Below the pieces are notes generated by a model. The model was given only the letters and a program-made list of their open reading frames with translations, was not told where the DNA came from and did not search any database. Made by a program: the position numbers and the translations under genes. Of a stretch of 64,000 bases of DNA, positions 8,122 to 17,614 are shown in pieces. How positions within the stretch are numbered: position 1 is the stretch's first letter; the number at the start of each line of letters is the position of its first letter. This DNA comes from CAZHTS01 sp964535315 (GTDB taxonomy: Bacteria; Chloroflexota; Anaerolineae; Anaerolineales; Anaerolineaceae): NCBI GenBank assembly GCA_964535315.1, contig CAZHTS010000006.1:1-64000 (forward strand), given 5' to 3'.

Positions 8122-8161
8122 GGGACTATACCTACCAGTATGTATATAAAAGGAGATTGGC

Positions 8162-9511
8162 ATGCATCACACCTGGGCGACGGACGCCATTTTTTATCAC
8201 ATCTACCCCTTGGGACTGTGCGGCGCCCCACCGCGCAACGACTTTTGCCAGGCGCCGGTCGCACGGCTGGCGGAACTGTACGGCTGGCTGGATCACATCC
8301 AGGGCCTGGGCGCCACGGCGCTTTACCTGGGACCGTTGTTTGAAGCCAGCGCCCACGGCTACGATACCGCCGATTATTATCAGGTCGACCGGCGCCTGGG
8401 CGAGCGCAAGACGCTGGCGGACTTCAGCCGCGAACTGCACCGGCGCGGCATGCGCCTGGTATTGGACGGGGTGTTCAACCACGTCGGGCGGGATTTCTGG
8501 GCGTTCCGCGACCTGCAGCGCTACGGCGCAGGCTCGGCCTACCGCGATTGGTTTTACGGGCTGGACTTTAACCGGCGCAGCCCGTACGGCGACGCCTTTG
8601 CCTACGAAGGTTGGAGCGGGCATTACGACCTGGTCAAGCTCAACCTGGCCAACCCGGCGGTGCGCGCCCATTTGTTCGACGCCGTGCGCCTGTGGGTGGA
8701 GGAGTTCGCCATCGATGGGCTGCGCCTGGACGCCGCCGATCAGATTGCCCCGGACTTCCTGGCGGCGCTGGCGCAGCACTGCCGCGGTCTGCGCCGCGAT
8801 TTCTGGTTGATGGGCGAGATCGTTTTTGGCGATTACCGCCGCCTGGCGCAGCCGGGCCTGCTCGACTCGACCACCAATTACGAGTGTTACAAGGGCCTGT
8901 ATTCCAGCCACGTGGACCGCAATTATTTCGAGCTCGCCTATTCGCTCAACCGTTTGTTTGGGGCGCAGGGGTTGTACCGCGAACTGGATCTGTATGCGTT
9001 TGCGGATAACCACGACGTAAACCGGGTGGCGAGCAGCCTGTCTGACCCGGCGCACCTCTACCCGTTGTATTGTTTGTTGTTCACTATGCCGGGCATCCCT
9101 TCGGTCTATTATGGCAGCGAGTGGGGGCTGGGCGGGCAGCGTACCGCCCAGGGAGACGCCGAACTGCGCCCGCGGCTGACGGTGCAGCCCGGTGAACACG
9201 ATCTGGCGCGGGCGATTGCGCGTCTGGCGCACCTGCGCCGGCAGTACGCCGCCCTGCGGCGCGGCGAGTACGAGCAGGTGCACGTGGCGCACGAGCAGTT
9301 TGCCTTCTTGCGCAGTCTGCCGGGCGAGCGGCTGTTGGTGGCGGTCAATGCGGCGGCGACGGCGGCGAGCATCGCGGTGCGCCTGCCGGTGGAACGCGGG
9401 ATGCTGGTGGATGCGCTCAACCCCGGAGAGCGGTTTGCGATCGAGGGCGGGCAGGCGCGGGTGGACCTCACCCCGGCGTGGGGGCGGGTGATGGTGGTGG
9501 AGGGCGGCTAA
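8162..9511 (+). CDS. GH13 alpha-amylase family glycosidase
   Basis: A 449-residue cytosolic enzyme (no signal peptide) with a GH13 catalytic barrel. Conserved regions are in order: LVLDGVFNHVG (region I, near residue 105), GLRLDAAD with the nucleophile Asp190, GEIV with the acid/base Glu219, and ADNHDVNR with Asp285. GIPSVYYGSEWG follows the barrel and a short C-terminal beta domain ends near residue 445. The length is small for GH13, with a short B domain. Family members act on alpha-glucosidic bonds in maltodextrins, sucrose or trehalose; the exact specificity is not readable. RBS AAAGGAG precedes the ATG. It lies behind the TetR gene and may be controlled by it. Confidence 0.9.
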   Translation: MHHTWATDAIFYHIYPLGLCGAPPRNDFCQAPVARLAELYGWLDHIQGLGATALYLGPLFEASAHGYDTADYYQVDRRLGERKTLADFSRELHRRGMRLVLDGVFNHVGRDFWAFRDLQRYGAGSAYRDWFYGLDFNRRSPYGDAFAYEGWSGHYDLVKLNLANPAVRAHLFDAVRLWVEEFAIDGLRLDAADQIAPDFLAALAQHCRGLRRDFWLMGEIVFGDYRRLAQPGLLDSTTNYECYKGLYSSHVDRNYFELAYSLNRLFGAQGLYRELDLYAFADNHDVNRVASSLSDPAHLYPLYCLLFTMPGIPSVYYGSEWGLGGQRTAQGDAELRPRLTVQPGEHDLARAIARLAHLRRQYAALRRGEYEQVHVAHEQFAFLRSLPGERLLVAVNAAATAASIAVRLPVERGMLVDALNPGERFAIEGGQARVDLTPAWGRVMVVEGG

Positions 9512-9544
9512 GGGGACACAGATTTGACGGATGAGACGGATTTA
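9512..9544 (+). repeat. dispersed ACACGGATT-type intergenic repeat, copy 2
   Basis: GGGGACACAGATT followed by GAGACGGATTT resembles the strings at 7441 and 17752. It fills the gap between the GH13 gene and the kdp region. Confidence 0.35.
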
Positions 9545-9573
9545 AGAAGGGGGCAAGTGTTTTTTACATTTTT

Positions 9574-9601
9574 TTGACACGGCCGCCGGGGGTTTTATGG
9601 C
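9574..9601 (+). promoter_or_regulatory. weak candidate promoter of the kdp operon
   Basis: TTGACA (9574-9579) follows a T-rich tract; after 16 bases TATGGC (9596-9601) is a poor -10. It is the best candidate upstream of the kdp operon. Confidence 0.3.
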
Positions 9602-9645
9602 CGTTTTGACGCCGGGCGTGCTAAAAACAGAGCGGAGGAAAACGT

Positions 9646-9741
9646 ATGGATATGATATGGTTGCTGATTATCGCCGGTCTGGGACTGGCGACGTGGGCGC
9701 TCATCCGGGGAATAGGCAGCCTGGTGGAGGATGGAAAATGA
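9646..9741 (+). CDS. 31-residue membrane peptide at head of kdp operon
   Basis: A 31-codon ORF starting MDMIWLLIIAGLG and ending LVEDGK. It has a single hydrophobic helix (about residues 3-19) and a strong ribosome site (GCGGAGGAAAACGT) upstream. Its stop overlaps the kdpF start as ATGA, the same coupling seen between kdpF and kdpA and between kdpA and kdpB, so it is probably translated. It is not KdpF itself, which follows. I do not recognise a family; an additional small Kdp subunit is a reasonable guess. Confidence 0.6.
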   Translation: MDMIWLLIIAGLGLATWALIRGIGSLVEDGK

Positions 9742-9830
9742 ACCCGCTGTATATCGTGATGGTTATCCTGACGGCGGCTTTGTTCTTTTATCTGTTATTG
9801 GCGTTGATCAGGCCGGAGAAGTTTGAATGA
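9738..9830 (+). CDS. kdpF: KdpF, small subunit of the potassium ATPase
   Basis: A 30-residue single-span peptide (MNPLYIVMVILTAALFF, then LIRPEKFE). Length, hydrophobic profile, the charged C-terminal tail and its position directly before kdpA match KdpF, which stabilises the KdpABC complex in the membrane. It overlaps the small ORF before it and kdpA after it by ATGA junctions. Confidence 0.85.
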   Translation: MNPLYIVMVILTAALFFYLLLALIRPEKFE

Positions 9831-11551
9831 ACTGGCAGGATGGATTGCAACTGGCGCTGTTTTTTACGGCGCTGCTCGTGTTGGTCAGGCCGTTGGGGGC
9901 GTACATGGCGCGGGTCTATCAACGGCAGCCGGTGTGGCCGGAAGCCGTATTGGGGCCGCTGGAGCGTTGGATTTACCGCATCGCCGGCGTGCGTGCCGAT
10001 GTGGAGATGAACTGGAAGGACTACGCCGTTGCGCTGCTGGCGTTCAACGTGCTTGGGGCGCTATGGGTGTACGCCTTGCAGCGGTTGCAGGCGGTACTGC
10101 CGTTGAACCCGCAGGGGGTGGGGGCGGTTGCGCCGGATCTGGCGTTCAATACGGCGGTCAGTTTTGCCAGTAATACCAACTGGCAGAGTTATTCCGGCGA
10201 GAGTACGTTGAGCTATCTTACCCAGATGCTGGGCCTGACCGGCCAGAATTTTCTTTCGGCGGCGGCGGGGATGGCGGTGCTGGCGGCGTTGGGCCGCAGC
10301 TTTGCCCGCCAACGCCAGAAAACGATCGGAAATTTCTGGGTGGACGTAACGCGCGGGACGTTATACATCCTGCTGCCGTTATCGCTGGTGCTGGCCGTGG
10401 CGTTGGCGTCGCAGGGGGTGGTGCAGACGTTTGCCCCGGCGCGCCCGGTGGAGACGTTGCAAGGCGGGACGCAGACCCTGATGCTGGGGCCGGTCGCCTC
10501 GCAGGTGGCGATCAAGCAGTTGGGCACCAACGGCGGCGGCTTCTTTGGCGCCAACTCGGCGCATCCGTACGAAAACCCGACGCCGTTGAGCAACGGGTTG
10601 GAAATGCTGGCCATCGTGCTGATCCCGGCGGCGCTGTGCTACACGTTTGGGCAGATGGTGGGCGACAGACGCCAGGGGTGGGCCATCCTGGTGAGCATGC
10701 TGGTCTTGTTCGCCGGCCTGTTGGCGGCGACGTTGTGGTCAGAGCAGCAGGTGGCCGGTTTTTATTCATCCGCCGGGGTAGACGGGACGGCGACCGCGCT
10801 TCAGCCGGGGGGCAACCTGGAAGGCAAGGAAGTGCGCTTTGGCGTGCTCAACTCGGCGCTGTGGACGGCGCTGACCACCGCCGCCTCGAATGGCTCGGTC
10901 AACGCCATGCACGATTCGTATAACCCGTTGGGCGGCCTGGCGGCGATGTGGGCGATGCAGCTGGGCGAGGTGGTTTTTGGTGGGGTGGGCTCCGGCCTGT
11001 ATGGCATGTTGGTGTTTGTACTGGTGGCGGTATTTGTGGCCGGGCTGATGGTCGGCCGTACGCCGGAATACCTGGGAAAGAAGATTGGGCCTTTCGAAAT
11101 GAAGATGGCGGCGCTGGTGATCCTGCTCCCACCGGTCACCGTGTTGATTGGGACGGCGCTGGCGGTGGTATCGCCGGCGGGGGTGGGGGCGATTTCCAAT
11201 CCCGGCCCGCACGGTTTCAGCCAGGTGTTGTATGCATTTTCTTCGGCGGCCAACAATAACGGCAGCGCTTTTGCCGGGCTGGGGAGCAACAATCTGTTTT
11301 ATAACCTGGCGTTGGGCGTGGCGATGTGGGTCGGGCGTTACTGGCTGGCCGTCCTGGTGCTGGCGATTGCCGGCGCGCTGGTACAGAAGAAGCATACGCC
11401 TCCCGGCGCGGGGACATTGGCCACACACACGCCGTTGTTTGTGGGCTGGCTGCTGGCGGTGGTGGTGGTGGTCGGCGCGTTGAGCTTTTTGCCGGCGCTG
11501 GCGCTGGGCCCGTTGGTGGAACATTTGTTGGTATTTCAGGTTTTGCCATGA
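9827..11551 (+). CDS. kdpA: potassium-transporting ATPase subunit A
   Basis: A 574-residue polytopic membrane protein, the potassium channel-like subunit of the KdpFABC P-type ATPase. Characteristic stretches are NTAVSFASNTNWQSYSGE, QLGTNGGGFFGANSAHPYENP and FSSAANNNGSAFAGLG, which carry selectivity-filter segments of the SKT superfamily. Length agrees with the family (about 560). The start codon overlaps the kdpF stop and the stop overlaps the kdpB start, implying tightly coupled synthesis. It is expected to allow scavenging of potassium at micromolar concentration. Confidence 0.97.
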   Translation: MNWQDGLQLALFFTALLVLVRPLGAYMARVYQRQPVWPEAVLGPLERWIYRIAGVRADVEMNWKDYAVALLAFNVLGALWVYALQRLQAVLPLNPQGVGAVAPDLAFNTAVSFASNTNWQSYSGESTLSYLTQMLGLTGQNFLSAAAGMAVLAALGRSFARQRQKTIGNFWVDVTRGTLYILLPLSLVLAVALASQGVVQTFAPARPVETLQGGTQTLMLGPVASQVAIKQLGTNGGGFFGANSAHPYENPTPLSNGLEMLAIVLIPAALCYTFGQMVGDRRQGWAILVSMLVLFAGLLAATLWSEQQVAGFYSSAGVDGTATALQPGGNLEGKEVRFGVLNSALWTALTTAASNGSVNAMHDSYNPLGGLAAMWAMQLGEVVFGGVGSGLYGMLVFVLVAVFVAGLMVGRTPEYLGKKIGPFEMKMAALVILLPPVTVLIGTALAVVSPAGVGAISNPGPHGFSQVLYAFSSAANNNGSAFAGLGSNNLFYNLALGVAMWVGRYWLAVLVLAIAGALVQKKHTPPGAGTLATHTPLFVGWLLAVVVVVGALSFLPALALGPLVEHLLVFQVLP

Positions 11552-13647
11552 GCACGTTACACAAGAAGGTTCGTCATTTTGATGTCAGACTGTACCGGCA
11601 GGCACTGCTGGATGCGGTTCTCAAGCTCAACCCGCTGCGCATGGTGCGCAATCCGGTTATGTTCGTGGTCGAGGTGGGCAGCCTGGTGACCACCGGCCTG
11701 TGGTTGCAGGCGTTGAGCGGAAACGGTGAAGCGCCAGCGGGGTTTATCGCCGGGGTGGCGCTGTGGCTGTGGTTTACGGTGCTGTTTGCGAATTTTTCAG
11801 AGGCGATGGCCGAGGGGCGCGGCAAGGCGCAGGCGGCCGCGCTGCGTAAGACCCGCCAGGATACGGCGGCCAAAAAGGTCGGCGAACTGAGCGGACAGGG
11901 GGCGCGTCCGGCCAGCTACGAACAGGTTTCGTCGGCAACCCTGCGCCAGGGGGATTTATTCCTGGTGGAAGCGGGCGATATCATCGCCGCGGATGGGGAG
12001 GTGGCGGCGGGCATCGCCTCGGTGGATGAATCGGCGGTAACCGGCGAGTCGGCTCCGGTGATTCGTGAGGCGGGCGGTGATCGCAGCGCGGTGACGGGCG
12101 GCACGCGCGTCCTTTCGGACTGGTTGGTGGTGCGGGTGACGATGAACCCGGGCGAGGGCTTTCTGGATCGCATGATCGGCCTGATCGAGGGCGCCCGGCG
12201 CCAGAAGACGCCCAATGAAATTGCCTTGTATATCCTGTTGGCCAGTTTTACGCTCATTTTCCTGGTGGTATGCGCCACCCTGCTGCCGTTTTCGCTGTTC
12301 AGCGTGCGGGCGGCGGGGCAGGGCGCGCCGGTGACGATTACGGTTCTGGTGGCGCTGCTGGTGTGCCTGATCCCCACCACCATCGGCGGTTTGCTGCCGG
12401 CCATCGGTATTGCCGGGATGGATCGCCTCATCCAGCGCAACGTGATCGCGCTTTCGGGGCGGGCGATTGAGGCGGCCGGGGATGTGGACGTCCTGATGCT
12501 GGATAAGACCGGGACGATTACACTGGGCAATCGCCAGGCGGTGGAGTTTGTGCCGGTGCACGGGGTGAGCGTGGCGGAACTGGCCGAGGCGGCGCAGCTT
12601 TCTTCGCTGGCCGACGAGACCCCGGAAGGACGCAGCATCGTGGTGCTGGCAAAAGAAAAGTATGGTCTGCGCGGGCGGACGCTGGGGCCGCAGCAGGGGG
12701 CTGAAAAGGGCTTCCGCTTTATGCCGTTCACGGCGCAGACGCGCATGAGCGGCGTGGACTTTGACGGGGTGCGCATTCGCAAAGGAGCGCCGGACGCCAT
12801 CCTGGCGTACATTCAATCGCAGGGCCAGCCGGTGCCGGCGGAATTAAAAGCGGCAGCCGATGCGATTGCGCAGAACGGCGGTACGCCCCTGTTGGTGGCG
12901 CGCGACGGAAAGGCGCTGGGGGCGATCCATTTGAAGGATATCGTCAAGGGCGGGTTGAAAGAGCGTTTCAGCCAGCTGCGGCGCATGGGCATCCGCACGG
13001 TGATGATCACCGGAGATAACCCGTTGACCGCCGCGGCAATCGCGGCCGAGGCCGGGGTGGACGATTTTCTGGCGCAGGCAACCCCGGAGGCCAAACTACA
13101 GCGGATTCGCGAGTATCAGAACAGCGGGCGGCTGGTGGCAATGACCGGGGACGGCACCAACGACGCCCCGGCGCTGGCGCAGTCGGACGTGGCGGTGGCG
13201 ATGAATTCGGGCACCCAACCGGCGCGCGAGGCGGCCAACATGATCGACCTGGACAGCAACCCGACCAAGCTGATCGAGATCGTGGAGATCGGCAAACAGT
13301 TGTTGATGACGCGCGGGGCGCTGACGACGTTCAGCCTGGCAAACGACGTGTCCAAATACTTCGTGATCATCCCGGCCGCTTTTGCTTCGACCTACCCGGC
13401 GTTGGGGCTGTTGAATTTCATGCACCTGACGACGCCGCAGAGCGCCATTCTTTCGGCGGTCATCTTCAATGCGGTGATCATCATTGCCCTGATCCCGCTG
13501 GCGTTGAAGGGGGTGCCGTACCGGGCGTTGAGCGCCAACGAACTGCTGCGCAACAACCTGGTGGTGTACGGGCTGGGAGGGCTGGTGACGCCTTTCCTGG
13601 GTATCAAATTGATCGATGCGCTGCTGGCGGCGCTTCATCTGGTGTAG
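11548..13647 (+). CDS. kdpB: potassium-transporting ATPase subunit B
   Basis: A 699-residue P-type ATPase that energises KdpA. The phosphorylation site DKTGT has the aspartate at residue 319, the actuator-domain loop is TGES near residue 165, and MTGDGTNDAPALAQSDV and MITGDNPLTAAAIAAEAG form the nucleotide/P domains. LIPTTIGGL in the membrane part is typical of KdpB. The start at 11548 (ATGA overlap with kdpA) gives the usual N-terminus beginning before the first membrane helix; the frame is open further upstream only by chance within kdpA. Confidence 0.97.
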   Translation: MSTLHKKVRHFDVRLYRQALLDAVLKLNPLRMVRNPVMFVVEVGSLVTTGLWLQALSGNGEAPAGFIAGVALWLWFTVLFANFSEAMAEGRGKAQAAALRKTRQDTAAKKVGELSGQGARPASYEQVSSATLRQGDLFLVEAGDIIAADGEVAAGIASVDESAVTGESAPVIREAGGDRSAVTGGTRVLSDWLVVRVTMNPGEGFLDRMIGLIEGARRQKTPNEIALYILLASFTLIFLVVCATLLPFSLFSVRAAGQGAPVTITVLVALLVCLIPTTIGGLLPAIGIAGMDRLIQRNVIALSGRAIEAAGDVDVLMLDKTGTITLGNRQAVEFVPVHGVSVAELAEAAQLSSLADETPEGRSIVVLAKEKYGLRGRTLGPQQGAEKGFRFMPFTAQTRMSGVDFDGVRIRKGAPDAILAYIQSQGQPVPAELKAAADAIAQNGGTPLLVARDGKALGAIHLKDIVKGGLKERFSQLRRMGIRTVMITGDNPLTAAAIAAEAGVDDFLAQATPEAKLQRIREYQNSGRLVAMTGDGTNDAPALAQSDVAVAMNSGTQPAREAANMIDLDSNPTKLIEIVEIGKQLLMTRGALTTFSLANDVSKYFVIIPAAFASTYPALGLLNFMHLTTPQSAILSAVIFNAVIIIALIPLALKGVPYRALSANELLRNNLVVYGLGGLVTPFLGIKLIDALLAALHLV

Positions 13648-13657
13648 GCAGGTAGAA

Positions 13658-14227
13658 ATGGCTGTTCAATTACGGACGTGTGTACTGGTGTTTGCGCTGT
13701 TGACGGCGCTGACGGGCGGCGTGTACCCGGCAGTGGTAACGGGGCTGGCGCAGTTGATCTTTCCGGCCGGGGCCAACGGCAGTGTGTTGATGGCCGGGGA
13801 GAAGGCGGTCGGTTCGAGCCTGATCGGGCAATCTTTTGACGACCCCCGCTATTTCTGGGGGCGGCCCACGGCGCTGCAACCGGCGTATGGCGGCGGCGCT
13901 TCGGGGGGCAGCAATCTGGCGCCGTCTAACCCGGCGCTGGCGGCGGCCGTGCGGCAGCGGGCGCAGGCGTTGCGCGACGCAGACCCCGGCAACACCCAGG
14001 CGATCCCGATGGATCTGGTGACCGCTTCGGCCAGCGGATTGGATGCCCACATCAGCCCGGCGGCGGCGGAGTATCAGGTGCGGCGGGTGGCGCGGGCGCG
14101 CAACCTGGATGAACAGGCGCTGCGCCTGCTGGTCGCCCGCTATTGCCAGGCGCCGCAGTTTGGCTTTTTGGGGGCGCCGCGGGTGAATGTAGTATTGCTC
14201 AATCTGGCTTTAGATGGTCTACAATAG
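13658..14227 (+). CDS. kdpC: potassium-transporting ATPase subunit C
   Basis: A 189-residue protein with one N-terminal membrane helix (about residues 8-30, LLTALTGGVYPAVVTGLAQL) and a soluble periplasmic domain containing GSSLIGQSF, YFWGRP and DLVTASASGLDAHISPAAA, all KdpC signatures. It is the assembly or affinity subunit of KdpFABC. The start at 13658 lies ten bases after the kdpB stop; longer in-frame starts inside kdpB are rejected. Confidence 0.95.
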   Translation: MAVQLRTCVLVFALLTALTGGVYPAVVTGLAQLIFPAGANGSVLMAGEKAVGSSLIGQSFDDPRYFWGRPTALQPAYGGGASGGSNLAPSNPALAAAVRQRAQALRDADPGNTQAIPMDLVTASASGLDAHISPAAAEYQVRRVARARNLDEQALRLLVARYCQAPQFGFLGAPRVNVVLLNLALDGLQ

Positions 14228-14229
14228 GG

Positions 14230-16908
14230 ATGATGGAAACCTATTATCGCCCCGACCCTGACGAATTACTGGAGCGTATCCGCAGTGCGGAAAAGAAGAA
14301 ACGCTACGGCCGGCTTAAAATTTTTCTCGGGTATGCAGCCGGTGTGGGAAAGACGTACGCCATGTTGGAGGCGGCGCACCAGCGCCAGGCGGAGGGCGTG
14401 GCGCTGCTGGTAGGGTATGTGGAAACGCACGGTCGCACCGAGACCGAGGCCCTGCTGGCAGGGTTGGAAACGTTGCCCCGCCAGCGAGTGGAATATCACG
14501 GCACCGTGTTGGAAGACATGGATCTGGATGCAGTTTTGAAGCGCAGGCCGCAACTGGCGCTGGTCGATGAACTGGCGCACAGCAACGCGCCGGGGCTGCG
14601 CCACCCCAAACGCTATCAGGATGTCGAGGAGATTCTGGCTCAGGGGATCGATGTGTACACGACCATGAACATCCAGCATCTGGAGAGCCTGAACGACGTG
14701 GTAGCGCAGATTACCGGGGTCAAGGTGCGCGAGACGGTGCCGGATCATCTGCTAGACGAGACGGTCGAGATTGAGCTGGTCGATCTGCCGCCGGATGAGC
14801 TTTTGCAGCGCCTGCGGGAAGGCAAGGTGTATGTCCCCGAGCAGGCGGCGCGGGCGGTGGAGCGGTTCTTCCGCAAGGGCAATCTGACGGCGCTGCGTGA
14901 GATGGCGCTGCGCCGGGCGGCAGAGCGGGTGGACGATCAGATGCGCGGCTATATGCAGGCCCAGGCGATTGCAGGACCGTGGCCGGCGGGGGAACGCATT
15001 CTGGTATGTATCAGTTCACATCCCTTGAGCGAGCGCCTGGTACGGGCGGGCAGGCGGCTGGCGGACGAACTGAATGGTGAGTGGTTCGTGGTGTATGTCG
15101 AGACGCCAGACCGCATGGAATTCTCGGCGCCGCACAGCCAGCGGGTGGCGCGCAGTATGCGCCTGGCAGAGCAGTTGGGGGCGTCCGTGCAGATGATCAG
15201 TGGGCCGACGATCCCGGAGGCGGTGATCGATTTTGCCCGCCGGCATAATATCACCAAGATTGTGGCGGGTAAACCACTGCGCTCGCGCTGGCAGGAATTG
15301 CTGTCTGGATCGGTGGTGGATGAAATCATCCGGCGCAGCGGCTCGATTGATGTGTATGTGATCAGCGACCAGAGCGGGCCGGTGAAGAGCGGCGGGCTGC
15401 GTTCGCTGCATTTTCACAGTTCGTTTACCCGTTATCTGCTGGGGGCGGCGCTGGTGGTGGTGATTACGCTGTTGTGCTGGCCGGTGCAGACGTTTTTGCA
15501 CCCGGTCAACCTGGTGATGCCCTACCTGGCGGCGGTGGTGGTGTCGGCGGTGTTCCTGGGGCGTGGGCCGTCGATGTTGGCCTCGGTGATCAGCGTGCTG
15601 GCGTATGACTTTTTCTTTATCGATCCGCGCCTGTCGTTCAGTGTCTCGGATACGCAATATCTGATCACGTTTTTTGGGCTGCTGGTGGTCGGGCTGGTGA
15701 TCAGCAATCTGGCGGGGGTGGTGCGGCATCAGATGGAGGTGTTGAGCCAGCGGGCGACGCAAACCGGCCGCCTGTACGCCCTGAGCCGCGAACTGGCGGT
15801 GAGTTCGGATCTGGACGCGGTGTTGTATCAGGTGATTGGGCAAATTGGCAAAACCTTTGAACGTGAGGCGGTCATCTTGTTGCACACGCAGGGTGGGCTG
15901 CGGGTGCGGGCGGCCAGCCCCGTTTTTCAACTGGACGAAAACGAACTGGCGGTGGCGCAATGGGCCTTCGATCACGACCAGCCGGCCGGGCGCGGCACAG
16001 ATACCCTGCCGGCCGCCAGGATTCGCTACCAGCCGTTGGACACGGTGCGCGGCGTGGTGGGGGTATTGGGCGTCAAACCGGGGGAGCCGGATCATTATCT
16101 GACGCCCGAACAACGCCAGTTGTTGGATGCGTATGCCGGGCTGGCGGCGCTGGCCATCGAGCGGGCGCAATTGACCGAGCAGGCCAACCAGGCGCGCATG
16201 GCAGAGGTGAGCGATAAGCTGCAATCGGCGCTGCTCAATTCGGTTTCGCACGATTTGCGTACGCCGCTGGTGACGATCACCGGGGTGTTGAGCAGCCTGG
16301 ACGAAGAGTTGCAGGGCAGGACGCTGCCGATGGACGCCGAGGGCCGGCGGGAACTGGTGCAAACCGGGCTGGAGGAAGCGGAACGTTTGAACCGGCTGGT
16401 GGCGAATTTGTTGGATATGTCGCGCCTGGAGTCGGGCATGCTGCGGCTCAACCTGGAGCGGTGCGATCTGGAAGAGATCATCGGCGGGGCGTTGATGCGC
16501 CTGGGACACAAGCTGGAGGGGCGGCAGGTGAATACGTCGATCCCGGACGATCTGCCGTTGGTGCTGGCCGATTCGGTGCTGGTGGAGCAGGTGTTGATCA
16601 ATCTGCTGGATAATGCCTGCAAATATTCGCCGGGAGGGACGCCAATCGATATTCAGGTCGTCAATGCGGGCGGAGAGGTGCGTGTGCTGTTGGGTGACCG
16701 GGGGCCAGGGATTGCAGAGGCGGATCTGGGGCGCATTTTCGATAAATTCTACCGGGCCAACCCGCCCGAACGGGTGATCGGCACGGGGTTGGGGTTGTCG
16801 ATTTGTAGCGGGATCATTGAGGCGCACGGCGGGCGCATCTGGGCGCAGAATCGCCCCGAGGGTGGGGCGGCGATCCTTTTCACGTTGCCGGTCGGCAACG
16901 CGTCTTGA
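14230..16908 (+). CDS. kdpD: sensor histidine kinase KdpD
   Basis: An 892-residue sensor kinase controlling kdp expression in response to potassium limitation. Order of domains: N-terminal KdpD domain with Walker-type GYAAGVGKTYAML (about residues 34-46) and VDELAHSN; a universal-stress-like domain (about 250-370); four membrane helices (about 395-500); a GAF domain (about 520-660); HisKA with the phospho-acceptor in SVSHDLRTPL; and a HATPase domain ending with FDKFYR and GTGLGLSI. Two adjacent ATGs (14230 and 14233) follow the kdpC stop by two bases. The cognate regulator kdpE follows 13 bases downstream. Confidence 0.96.
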   Translation: MMETYYRPDPDELLERIRSAEKKKRYGRLKIFLGYAAGVGKTYAMLEAAHQRQAEGVALLVGYVETHGRTETEALLAGLETLPRQRVEYHGTVLEDMDLDAVLKRRPQLALVDELAHSNAPGLRHPKRYQDVEEILAQGIDVYTTMNIQHLESLNDVVAQITGVKVRETVPDHLLDETVEIELVDLPPDELLQRLREGKVYVPEQAARAVERFFRKGNLTALREMALRRAAERVDDQMRGYMQAQAIAGPWPAGERILVCISSHPLSERLVRAGRRLADELNGEWFVVYVETPDRMEFSAPHSQRVARSMRLAEQLGASVQMISGPTIPEAVIDFARRHNITKIVAGKPLRSRWQELLSGSVVDEIIRRSGSIDVYVISDQSGPVKSGGLRSLHFHSSFTRYLLGAALVVVITLLCWPVQTFLHPVNLVMPYLAAVVVSAVFLGRGPSMLASVISVLAYDFFFIDPRLSFSVSDTQYLITFFGLLVVGLVISNLAGVVRHQMEVLSQRATQTGRLYALSRELAVSSDLDAVLYQVIGQIGKTFEREAVILLHTQGGLRVRAASPVFQLDENELAVAQWAFDHDQPAGRGTDTLPAARIRYQPLDTVRGVVGVLGVKPGEPDHYLTPEQRQLLDAYAGLAALAIERAQLTEQANQARMAEVSDKLQSALLNSVSHDLRTPLVTITGVLSSLDEELQGRTLPMDAEGRRELVQTGLEEAERLNRLVANLLDMSRLESGMLRLNLERCDLEEIIGGALMRLGHKLEGRQVNTSIPDDLPLVLADSVLVEQVLINLLDNACKYSPGGTPIDIQVVNAGGEVRVLLGDRGPGIAEADLGRIFDKFYRANPPERVIGTGLGLSICSGIIEAHGGRIWAQNRPEGGAAILFTLPVGNAS

Positions 16909-16921
16909 ACGGGAGGCAGGC

Positions 16922-17614
16922 ATGGGAGAAGGCGGGGCGCGAGTCCTGGTGGTGGACGATGAGAAACCAATCCGTAAGTTTTTACGAACTGCGCTGGCCA
17001 GCCAGGGCTATGAAGTGATCGAGGCGGTGGACGGCGGCGAGGCGCTGGCGCTGGCTGCCAGCCAGCACCCGGACGTGATCGTGTTGGATCTGGGACTGCC
17101 GGACCGGGATGGGATCGAGGTGATTCAAGAGATACGCGAGTGGAGTGCGGTGCCGGTGATCGTTCTCTCGGTGCGAGAAGCCGAGCAAACCAAGGTGCGC
17201 GCCCTGGATGTGGGCGCCGACGATTATCTGACCAAGCCGTTTGGCATCAGCGAATTGCTGGCGCGCATCCGGGTGTCTATCCGCCGGGCGGCCAGGAGCG
17301 GCGACGAGCCGGTATTTGTCACCGCTGGGCTGGTGGTGGATTTCGCCCGCCGGCTGGTCAGCGTGGATGGCCGGGAGGTCAGCCTGACGCCGATTGAATA
17401 CGAGATTTTAAAGACGCTGGCGCAGCACGCCGGCAGGGTGCTGACGCACCGCCAGATTCTGCACATGGTATGGGGCAGCGGGTATGAGGAGGAAGCTCAT
17501 CTGCTGCGCGTGACGGTCAGTCATTTGCGCAAGAAGCTGGAGGTCGATTCAACCCGGCCGCGCTACGTGCAGACCGAGCCGGGGGTGGGTTACCGCCTGC
17601 GGGTGCAGGAGTGA
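16922..17614 (+). CDS. kdpE: response regulator KdpE
   Basis: A 230-residue OmpR/PhoB-type regulator. The receiver domain has the acidic pair DDEKP, phospho-acceptor Asp56 in VLDLGLP, and the conserved lysine in DDYLTKPF. The C-terminal winged helix shows LTPIEYEILKTLAQHAGRVLTH and VSHLRKKLE. It is phosphorylated by KdpD and activates kdp transcription. The ATG at 16922 is preceded by GGGAGGCAGG. It ends the kdp operon; the following 422 bases are non-coding. Confidence 0.96.
   Translation: MGEGGARVLVVDDEKPIRKFLRTALASQGYEVIEAVDGGEALALAASQHPDVIVLDLGLPDRDGIEVIQEIREWSAVPVIVLSVREAEQTKVRALDVGADDYLTKPFGISELLARIRVSIRRAARSGDEPVFVTAGLVVDFARRLVSVDGREVSLTPIEYEILKTLAQHAGRVLTHRQILHMVWGSGYEEEAHLLRVTVSHLRKKLEVDSTRPRYVQTEPGVGYRLRVQE

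Noticed and set aside
8019..8810. A 263-codon plus-strand frame overlapping tetR and the GH13 gene
   Set aside because: It overlaps two well-supported genes in another frame and is rich in Arg, Thr and Trp without motif.
15016..16923. A 635-codon open frame on the minus strand across kdpD
   Set aside because: KdpD is unambiguous on the plus strand; the mirror frame is rich in His, Arg and Gln and has no motif.
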